A program made the translations under genes and the position numbers. Source: Lachnospiraceae bacterium (GTDB lineage: Bacteria; Bacillota; Clostridia; Lachnospirales; Lachnospiraceae). Taken from it: 10,794 nt of DNA. Shown here piece by piece: positions 4,784-10,794 of the stretch. The notes beneath the pieces are model-generated. The model ran no database searches. It was not told where the DNA came from and saw only the letters and a list, made by a program, of their open reading frames with translations. How positions within the stretch are numbered: position 1 is the stretch's first letter; each line of letters opens with the position of its first letter. The DNA is taken from contig CAAFVW010000187.1 of the NCBI GenBank assembly GCA_900766575.1, positions 1-10,794 on the forward strand, written 5' to 3'.

Positions 4784-6325
4784 TTAGATGTAATTCAACA
4801 GGGTGGTCTGCATTACTTTACCGGTAGCCATAAGAGCTGCCTCATAGGTCATTTTCGCACTCTTCAGGTCGATTGCCGTCTCCGTTATATCGATATCCTC
4901 ATTCTCGCTCTTCAATGTCTCAAAGGTAGTCTTCTGGCTCTTCATACGGTTATCGATCAATTCCAGCTTGCTGCTTCTGGTACCGCAGTTCGTAATGCAC
5001 AGATTGGCATCATCCAGATATCCCTGGAACGTGCTGATGCCGCTTTCGAACATCTTCTGGCATTTATCCTTGGTCAGAGTCAGTGCCTTTTCCACTGCTT
5101 CCATCTGTTTCGACAGGACATCTGCATCTGTACCGGATGCCGTTTTCTGAAGTTCCTCGATTCTGCTCTTTACTGTTTCCAGATCAACTACATTCTGCAT
5201 AGCCTGTACCAGATCGTCTACGGTACGGCCGATGCCATGCTGGAAACATTCATCTGCGGTAGAATTCACACGAATCGTCTGGTTGAAACCTACATCATAT
5301 TCGATTACCTGTTTTTCGGCATCGCCGTTGAGATAATCCTGGTTATATTCTGTCACTTTGCCATCCGCACCGGTGCTCTTACATGCGAAATAATGTTCCG
5401 GTCGCAAGTCTCCCTTGACCCAGTGATTTTTCTGATAGGTCACCCGGATCTCGCCTTCATTCTTCTCGGAAGTAGACGGATCATCCTTACATGCCATTAA
5501 TTTTTCATATTGGTTCTTGCCCAATAATATTTCTCCGGTATCTGCCACGTAGATGATACCATCGGGATTTTTGGCGATTTCATTATACGGGTCCGGATTG
5601 GATGTTGAGGTTGTCTGTGTGATGGTGCCGTCTGCGGTTGACCATGTAGTATTGCCAAATGCGATCTGAACATCGCCACCCTTTTTGCAGTCATCATAGG
5701 CCAGCTGAATACGATATACCTCAGTAGAACTGATATCCTGCTCCGTAATACCGCTGTATGCGGCATCTTTATAATTTGCTGCCGTGATATCCAGAAGTTT
5801 CCCGGTATTTACTTTGGTCAGCTGCATGAGAGCGTTGTTGTCCAGCTGTTCGGTGATCTCATACTCCGTATTGTATTCCTTGTCAAAGCTCAGAGAAGTA
5901 TCGGTACGATAGCCGGTGAACACATAACGTCCTGCATAATCGGCATCACCGGTGCTGTATACTTCATCCCCCAGTGCCTTCAGCTGTTCGAGAATGATCT
6001 GACGATCTGCGGATTTCAGATCTCCGTTGGATGCTTTGGTACACTGTTTGATCATATTGGTTATGATGCCTGTCAGGTTCTGGAGTGCACCTTCTGTCAC
6101 ATCCAGCCAGCTCTCCGCATCCGGAATATTCTTGCTGTAATATTGTGTCACTTCCGTCACGTTGCTTCTGAGGCGCAGAGCACGGATGGATACCACAGGA
6201 TCATCCGAAGGACGGCTTACCTTCTTCTGTGTGGACATCTGGGTACTCAGCTTATCCTGATATACTTTGTTCGTATTGATATTGGACAGATTATTACGCT
6301 GCATGATCTTGTTCGTAATTCTCAT
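4784..6325 (-). CDS. flgL: Hook-filament junction protein FlgL (HAP3), enlarged
   Basis: The product is 513 aa from the ATG at 6325, against roughly 300 for Bacillus or enteric FlgL. The N-terminal D0/D1 helix begins MRITNKIMQRN and contains KVSRPSDDPV (about residues 36-45), the FlgL/flagellin hallmark. The segment GDADYAGRYVFTGYRTDT (about 127-144) is also typical. The C-terminal helix ends in YEAALMATGKVMQTTLLNYI. The extra length is a central insertion, about residues 145-370, giving a larger outer domain. FlgL joins the FlgK ring to the filament and is exported with FlgN. An ATG 12 codons upstream is in frame, but the family start MRIT and AAAGGA (6343-6338) favour 6325. The protein holds eight cysteines, unusual for an axial flagellar protein. 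Confidence 0.95.
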   Translation of the reverse strand: MRITNKIMQRNNLSNINTNKVYQDKLSTQMSTQKKVSRPSDDPVVSIRALRLRSNVTEVTQYYSKNIPDAESWLDVTEGALQNLTGIITNMIKQCTKASNGDLKSADRQIILEQLKALGDEVYSTGDADYAGRYVFTGYRTDTSLSFDKEYNTEYEITEQLDNNALMQLTKVNTGKLLDITAANYKDAAYSGITEQDISSTEVYRIQLAYDDCKKGGDVQIAFGNTTWSTADGTITQTTSTSNPDPYNEIAKNPDGIIYVADTGEILLGKNQYEKLMACKDDPSTSEKNEGEIRVTYQKNHWVKGDLRPEHYFACKSTGADGKVTEYNQDYLNGDAEKQVIEYDVGFNQTIRVNSTADECFQHGIGRTVDDLVQAMQNVVDLETVKSRIEELQKTASGTDADVLSKQMEAVEKALTLTKDKCQKMFESGISTFQGYLDDANLCITNCGTRSSKLELIDNRMKSQKTTFETLKSENEDIDITETAIDLKSAKMTYEAALMATGKVMQTTLLNYI

Positions 6326-6359
6326 AATGTTCGTTTGTCCTTTCTCTATATTAATCTCC

Positions 6360-6391
6360 ATTCCGCAGACGCTTTCCTGCGTCGGAGGAAT
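6360..6391 (-). promoter_or_regulatory. Leader hairpin of flgL with GGA in the loop
   Basis: On the minus strand, ATTCC (6391-6387) pairs with GGAAT (6364-6360) and GACGC (6383-6379) pairs with GCGTC (6372-6368). They are separated by a 3x3 partly paired bulge, closing the loop AGGAAA (6378-6373). No T-run follows, so it is not a terminator. A GGA in a hairpin loop, plus a second GGA in the flgL ribosome site (6340-6338, 37 nt downstream), resembles a two-site CsrA target. The loop lacks the full ANGGA core, so this is weaker than the flaG case. Confidence 0.45.
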
Positions 6392-6412
6392 CGTAGCGAA
6401 AAAGCATTTCTA

Positions 6413-8332
6413 CTAGACGCCAGTCTCCAGAATCAGTCTGTCATAGATTTCTGTCAATGTCTGGATCATCTTGGAAGCCAGATTGTATCCGTTCTGGTAT
6501 TTTACCAGATTTACCGCTTCTTCATCCTCATCGACACCGGAGATGGAGATTCTCTGGTTGTCAATCGTATTGGAAATATCCTTAAAGCTTGCATAGAAAG
6601 TATTTGCTCTGGAAGCATTCAAGGCCACATCCGATAAGATACACTGTAAAAATTCAGAGGCATTGCTTCCGCGGAAGCTCATCTTGCTTTTATCGGTTGC
6701 CAGATTCTTCAGATCATTCAGCAAGTCGTTCTGTTCCACGCCGTCTGCCGCTTCATAGCGGTTGGCCATCATGCCGGGATCTTGTTCCATAGCATCCAGA
6801 ATATCAAAATTTCTCGCCGTCACACGATAATAGCTGTCATCATTGACCTTTACCGTGATTTTGCTGTTCGCCTTCTCCTGTTTATCATATCTCTTGGATT
6901 CGTCATTCAACAGGAACTGTCCGCCGCCGGTCGCTGTGTTGCCGGTGAACATTTTCACCCCGGCCTCTCCGCTGCCGCTGTAACCGGAGGTAAGAATATC
7001 GTTGAACTTCTGAGAGAAGGTCCGGATCCACTCATTCATCTGGCTCATATAATAAGGAACTCCCTGATAGGAGAGGTCCGTACCGATCTCTGCCTTCTTA
7101 CCCACACGGTCGTTAGTAACACCACGGGGATTCTTCTCACTGTCAGATAATGTGAATGTATAGGTGTATGTTGCATTGCCATTTGCATCATACTCACAGG
7201 TATATTCCCAGGAATCATAATAGAACTGCTGATTTCCCAGATCAATAATGCCGCCCTGATCTGACAGATTACACTTGTTCAGATCCTGCAGATACGCTTT
7301 GGTCACCTTCACAGTCACAGTATCATGGGTCTTGCCATCCGCGGTGGTAGTCGTTCCGGTGGAAGTCACCTGTCCGCTGAAATTCTCTCCATTATTGCCA
7401 TCACGCACCTGAATCAATCCTGCCAGGTCTCCGCCCATAGACGCATTGTAAATGTTGAACTTCTGTCCGTCTTCCCAATAAATCTCATAGAGACCGTCTA
7501 TGTCCGTCTGATTTACTTTTTCATAAGCAGTTCTCGCCACACATTTCAGGCCATTGTAGTCGCTGCTGTCTACCAGCATCCGTCCTCCGGCAATCTTGAC
7601 CATGTATCTGTTCGCTCCGGTCTCCCGGCTTTCATTGTTGGCATCAATAATGGGAGTCTCCTTGACTTCCACATCTACGATCTTAGACAATTCATCTACC
7701 AGCAGTGTTCTGCGGTCGCGAAGCTCGTTCGCCTTGACACCGGTCAGCTCGATCGTATTGATCTGCTTATTCAGAGTGGCAATCTCTCCGGCAATGGAGT
7801 TGATTTCATCCACTTTCAGCTTGATCTCCTGGTTGATATCCTTCTGCACTTTTTCCAGGTTGCCCGCCATACCATTAAAATACTCGGTCAGTGCTCCGGC
7901 ATAGCCCACAAACTGGGACTTGGCGGTTGCACTGTTGGGGTCCTTCAGCAGTGCCTGCATTCCGGTGACCATCAGCTGATCAAAAATCGTCTTGAATCCG
8001 GTGCTTTTGCCATCATCATCGAAATAGGTCTCGATCTGCTGCATATAGTATTGTTTCATATCATACTCACCCAGCAGCGCATTATTATCCCAGAATCTTC
8101 CATCATAGAATTCATCCCGGACACGCTCGATCGCCAGAGTCTCTACACCGGCACCGGCGCAGCCGTAAGTCTGGAATACGCGAAGAGGATTCGCTGCCTG
8201 CTGCGTTACCTGTTGTCTGCTGTAGCCTTCCGTCTGCACATTGGCAATATTATTGGAAGTGGTATTCATGGCAGCATTGCTGGCCAATAATCCCGTATAT
8301 GCAATATTTAATCCAAAAAATTGTGAGGGCAT
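6413..8332 (-). CDS. flgK: Hook-associated protein FlgK (HAP1), second copy
   Basis: The product is 639 aa. The N-terminal D0 domain has FFGLNIAYTGLLASNAAMNT and NNIANVQTEGYSRQQV (residues 5-42), the rod/hook/HAP signature, then GAGVETLAIERVRDEFYDGR. A FlgK-type D1 helix region occupies about 100-240, and MSQMNEWIRTFSQKFNDIL lies near 430. The C-terminal helix carries NLVKYQNGYNLASKMIQTL near residues 609-627, typical of FlgK. It follows copy 1 by 10 nt, with AGGAGG 6 nt before the ATG overlapping the copy 1 stop codon, and ends in tandem TAG TAG. Both ends are intact, so it is not a pseudogene. It differs strongly from copy 1, so the two may form mixed or alternative junction rings. Assignment to the FlgK family is firm. 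The division of labour is unknown. Confidence 0.93.
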   Translation of the reverse strand: MPSQFFGLNIAYTGLLASNAAMNTTSNNIANVQTEGYSRQQVTQQAANPLRVFQTYGCAGAGVETLAIERVRDEFYDGRFWDNNALLGEYDMKQYYMQQIETYFDDDGKSTGFKTIFDQLMVTGMQALLKDPNSATAKSQFVGYAGALTEYFNGMAGNLEKVQKDINQEIKLKVDEINSIAGEIATLNKQINTIELTGVKANELRDRRTLLVDELSKIVDVEVKETPIIDANNESRETGANRYMVKIAGGRMLVDSSDYNGLKCVARTAYEKVNQTDIDGLYEIYWEDGQKFNIYNASMGGDLAGLIQVRDGNNGENFSGQVTSTGTTTTADGKTHDTVTVKVTKAYLQDLNKCNLSDQGGIIDLGNQQFYYDSWEYTCEYDANGNATYTYTFTLSDSEKNPRGVTNDRVGKKAEIGTDLSYQGVPYYMSQMNEWIRTFSQKFNDILTSGYSGSGEAGVKMFTGNTATGGGQFLLNDESKRYDKQEKANSKITVKVNDDSYYRVTARNFDILDAMEQDPGMMANRYEAADGVEQNDLLNDLKNLATDKSKMSFRGSNASEFLQCILSDVALNASRANTFYASFKDISNTIDNQRISISGVDEDEEAVNLVKYQNGYNLASKMIQTLTEIYDRLILETGV

Positions 8333-8342
8333 AATCTACCTC

Positions 8343-10070
8343 CTAAACACCCAGTCTGGAAATAATGTGTTCCAGCATTTCGCTGATCACATTGATATAA
8401 CGGCTGGATGCATTGTACGCATTCTGAAACTTGATCATATTGGATAATTCCTCATCCGTAGAAACTCCAATGACCTGTTCTCTGGCACTCTGTGTTGCCT
8501 CCACCGTTGTGGTCTGGTTCTCATAAATACTCCGGAATACATAGCCGGAATTGGATACCTGTGCCACCAGGTCTGTATAATAATCTACAAAAGTAGTCTT
8601 CTTCTGTACGTTCGGATTCAGTGTGTAGGCTTCCTCGGTAAATGCCGCCTTCAAAGCTTCTGCGGTCTCCTTATCCTCGGAACCGTCTGCCAGACGGAAT
8701 CCCAGTTTGGCAGGTTCCTGCATCAATGTGGGATTCACCTGGAGATTACCGAGGGTGTACAGATTCTCAGGGCTGTCAGGATCCTCTTCCCGCATGACCC
8801 AATACTCCGTGCCATCCGCGGTGGTCACTTTATCGTAACCATCCGTTGTGATCTTGGTAAACATCTGGATAGGTCTTCCGTCATCCAGTCTCATATAGCC
8901 ATTCGGGTCCACTGTGCAGTATCTGGCGTCCTTCAACACCGTGCCATCCGCCAGTGTCAGGTCTCCGGTCTGCACTCCCGCAGCCTTTGCCAGAATATCA
9001 TTCACCTTGGTCACTACATTGTGAATCATCTGGTCAAACTCCGCCTGAATGTTCATGACAACAGACTGGGATACATCATCGTATTTTCCCTCTGCCAGAT
9101 CTGTATAATTGGCTCTGTGATCTCCTCTGGCTAAAAGCATTGCCTTCAGTCCGCCAATATCAGTACCCAGATCGGAAGAAATCTCTATGGATAAATTAAA
9201 CACCTCAGCACCGTCAGTATTGTATACTCTTGTACCGTCATCCATCACGGTATAATTGGCATTCTGGGGCCAGAACGGAGTATAGAAACCGGTGGATTCG
9301 TCCGTCTTCATGGCGATCTCATAGCAGTTTCCGTCTTTCACGAAATCCACGCCTTCAATCTTTACAGACACGCTGCCGTAACGATCCTCGGAAAAGCTCA
9401 TATTCGTCAGTTCTGCCAGTTCATCCAGAATCCGGTTTCTCGCATCTCGCAGATCGTTGGCATGCTCTATGCCGCCGCTCTCAACCGCACGAATCTGGTC
9501 ATTCAGTGTTAATAACTGGTTGCCGTATTTATTGATTTTATCTACATTCTGCTTGATCTGGGTATTCAGATTGTTCTGATAGGAGCTTAATCCATCATAC
9601 ACTGCACTCGCTCTCTGTACGAATTCGGATGCGCGCTGCACAAGCATTCCCTGTGTCACAGAGCTGGCAGGATCCTTGGTAAGCTCCTGGACCGCAGTCC
9701 AGAAATCAGTCATAGTGGTCTGAAACGCTTCACCGTTCAATTCTCCCAGCTGGCTCTCTACCTCTTCCATAACTTCCGTGGACACTTCATAAAACATACT
9801 GCGTCCGGATTCCTTGCGGTATGTCTTGTCCAGGAAATAATCTCTGATCTGTTTTACCCGGGAATATGTGACACCCAGACCCGTCTGCTTGTTCGCGATA
9901 GACTTGGGATCTGTCGATAATGTGACATAAGCTCTGTTAGATTGCTGTACCTGTTGTCTGGTATAGCCTGTGGTGTCCACATTAGAAAGATTATGCGCTG
10001 TGGTATTCAGCGCATTCTGACTTGTCTGTAATCCGGACGATCCAATATATAAACTACCCATTAATGGCAT
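8343..10070 (-). CDS. flgK: Hook-associated protein FlgK (HAP1), first copy
   Basis: The product is 575 aa. The N-terminal D0 motif GSLYIGSSGLQTSQNALNTT then HNLSNVDTTGYTRQQV lies at residues 5-41. GLGVTYSRVKQIRDYFLDKTYR (about 64-85) is the next conserved FlgK segment, and a long D1 helix region follows to about residue 220. The C-terminal helix carries MIKFQNAYNASSRYINVISEM (about 545-565). FlgK forms the first ring between hook and filament and is exported by the type III system with FlgN. The start MPLMGS has GAGGTGA just upstream. An ATG three codons later is a possible alternative. It follows flgN after 19 nt, and copy 2 follows after 10 nt, all in one transcription unit. Confidence 0.95.
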   Translation of the reverse strand: MPLMGSLYIGSSGLQTSQNALNTTAHNLSNVDTTGYTRQQVQQSNRAYVTLSTDPKSIANKQTGLGVTYSRVKQIRDYFLDKTYRKESGRSMFYEVSTEVMEEVESQLGELNGEAFQTTMTDFWTAVQELTKDPASSVTQGMLVQRASEFVQRASAVYDGLSSYQNNLNTQIKQNVDKINKYGNQLLTLNDQIRAVESGGIEHANDLRDARNRILDELAELTNMSFSEDRYGSVSVKIEGVDFVKDGNCYEIAMKTDESTGFYTPFWPQNANYTVMDDGTRVYNTDGAEVFNLSIEISSDLGTDIGGLKAMLLARGDHRANYTDLAEGKYDDVSQSVVMNIQAEFDQMIHNVVTKVNDILAKAAGVQTGDLTLADGTVLKDARYCTVDPNGYMRLDDGRPIQMFTKITTDGYDKVTTADGTEYWVMREEDPDSPENLYTLGNLQVNPTLMQEPAKLGFRLADGSEDKETAEALKAAFTEEAYTLNPNVQKKTTFVDYYTDLVAQVSNSGYVFRSIYENQTTTVEATQSAREQVIGVSTDEELSNMIKFQNAYNASSRYINVISEMLEHIISRLGV

Positions 10071-10089
10071 GAACTCTCACCTCTGTATC

Positions 10090-10608
10090 TTACTGCTTGG
10101 CATCGAAGCCATGATCGATAACGCCCATGGTATCTCCTGCATTGTAAGCTCCACGATTGTAATTTGCTGTCTCGGGTGCTGTCTTCGCCGCCTGGAGGAG
10201 ATTCATCTCGAACTCCACCATCTCCAATGCACTGTTTAACAGTTCACTGTTCTGTTCGTTCACGCGCTTCAGTCCCCGGACTGCTGCCTGTAATCTGTCA
10301 TGTGCTTCTGCCAGTGCCTGCTGCTCCGCAGGGCGTGCAGATAACATGGTGATCAGATTGGGCAGCTTCAGCTCTTTAACATCCCTGTTCAATACATCGG
10401 CTATATCCGCAGTCACTCCCGCTCTCTGTCTGTCGAGATTATGGATCCTGCTTACAAGCTCCTGCTCCTCGTCCGTGATCTTCTGTAATTCTGCAAGATC
10501 ACCGCCTGCTATGATCGGTGTCTTGCGTTGTGATAACTGAAGCAGAGCCTCGTACTCCGTACTCTCTCTGCCTAATACATCTATCAGGTTTTCCATTAAA
10601 CTAGCCAA
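10090..10608 (-). CDS. flgN: FlgN-type export chaperone for FlgK/FlgL
   Basis: The product is 172 aa, helical and without membrane segments. It opens MASLMENLIDVLGRESTEYE and continues LLQLSQRKTPIIAGGDLAEL (to about residue 40), the recognisable N-terminal pattern of FlgN in Firmicutes. FlgN binds the C-termini of FlgK and FlgL in the cytoplasm and brings them to the export gate. A TTG start at 10608 is preferred: GAGG (10619-10616) lies 7 nt before it, whereas the in-frame ATG at 10596 is 19 nt from that site and has none of its own. It begins 4 nt after the flgM stop, and the ribosome site is inside the end of flgM. Its clients follow immediately. Confidence 0.9.
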   Translation of the reverse strand: MASLMENLIDVLGRESTEYEALLQLSQRKTPIIAGGDLAELQKITDEEQELVSRIHNLDRQRAGVTADIADVLNRDVKELKLPNLITMLSARPAEQQALAEAHDRLQAAVRGLKRVNEQNSELLNSALEMVEFEMNLLQAAKTAPETANYNRGAYNAGDTMGVIDHGFDAKQ

Positions 10609-10612
10609 AGAA

Positions 10613-10794
10613 CTACCTCATTTCTTCCTGTTTCTGAAGCAGCTTCTCTGCAAAGCTGGCATTATCCACTCCATAAGTACCGTTCTGGATCCTTGCTTTA
10701 ATGGGAGCCGTTAACTCTTCCCTGATGTCAGGTGCGGCGGCCACTGCTGCCTTAGCGGTCTGGAAATCCTTGCCCTGGCTGCTGATCTGCAGTC
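10613..10794 (-). CDS. flgM: Anti-sigma-28 factor FlgM, N-terminus cut by window edge
   Basis: The last 59 residues are visible in a frame open from the right edge to TAG at 10615-10613. The segment IKARIQNGTYGVDNASFAEKLL matches the conserved FlgM C-terminus (I-x-x-G-x-Y-x-V-D-x-x-x-x-A-E-K-L/M-L), which contacts sigma-28. FlgM holds sigma-28 inactive until it is exported through the completed hook-basal body. The position directly before flgN-flgK is the usual one in Firmicutes. The sigma-28-like promoter before flaG is a likely downstream target of this switch. Confidence 0.88.
   Translation of the reverse strand, partial: LQISSQGKDFQTAKAAVAAAPDIREELTAPIKARIQNGTYGVDNASFAEKLLQKQEEMR

Noticed and set aside
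4628..5500. Long plus-strand open frame of 290 codons
   Set aside because: It is antisense to fliW and flgL, has no ribosome site and shows no recognisable domain. It is a shadow frame.
6326..6361. In-frame ATG at 6361 as the flgL start
   Set aside because: FlgL proteins begin MRIT, which starts at 6325, and the upstream ATG lies in the leader hairpin with no convincing ribosome site.
7325..8290. Long plus-strand open frame of 321 codons
   Set aside because: It lies antisense to the clear flgK copy 2 gene and its translation shows no family pattern. It is a shadow frame.

Overview
The window is a late flagellar gene cluster, followed by the start of an unrelated AAA ATPase gene. Every supported gene lies on the minus strand, so the transcriptional order runs from high to low coordinates: flgM (3' end only), flgN, flgK copy 1, flgK copy 2, flgL, fliW, csrA, then a terminator, promoter and leader region, then flaG, fliD, fliS and a small coiled-coil gene in the fliT position. 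A terminator and a divided intergenic region follow, then a DUF4143-type AAA ATPase cut by the left edge. The gene order (flgM-flgN-flgK-flgL-fliW-csrA and flaG-fliD-fliS), strong AGGAGG ribosome sites and FliW/CsrA pairing point to a motile Gram-positive Clostridia member, most likely a Lachnospiraceae (Roseburia-like). The family-level call is an inference from layout and protein style, not from a search.

Region by region: 10794-4056 encodes the anti-sigma factor FlgM, the FlgN chaperone, two tandem diverged hook-filament junction proteins (FlgK), an enlarged FlgL, and the FliW-CsrA switch that couples filament export to translation. 4055-3908 is a dense regulatory segment. It holds a hairpin plus T-tract, a sigma-28-like promoter that shares the T-tract, and a leader of about 60 nt with two short hairpins. 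Each hairpin shows ACGGA in its loop, and the second contains the Shine-Dalgarno of flaG. 3907-1031 encodes the filament cap module: FlaG, FliD, FliS and a probable export chaperone. 1016-988 is the operon terminator. 952-857 carries two 36-bp palindromic elements exactly 60 bp apart at the promoter of the ATPase gene (844-1).

How it works together: once the hook is finished, FlgM is exported and sigma-28 is released. FlgN and the FliS/FliT-like proteins deliver FlgK, FlgL and FliD/flagellin to the export gate. FliW bound to flagellin, or free, controls CsrA. The most interesting observation is that flagellin (hag), which in Bacillus subtilis sits between csrA and flaG and is the classic CsrA target, is absent here. 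Yet a hag-like regulatory leader (sigma-28 promoter plus two ACGGA hairpins, one over the Shine-Dalgarno) stands directly in front of flaG. This suggests that CsrA controls the cap module itself. No mobile element, CRISPR array, tRNA or rRNA was seen.
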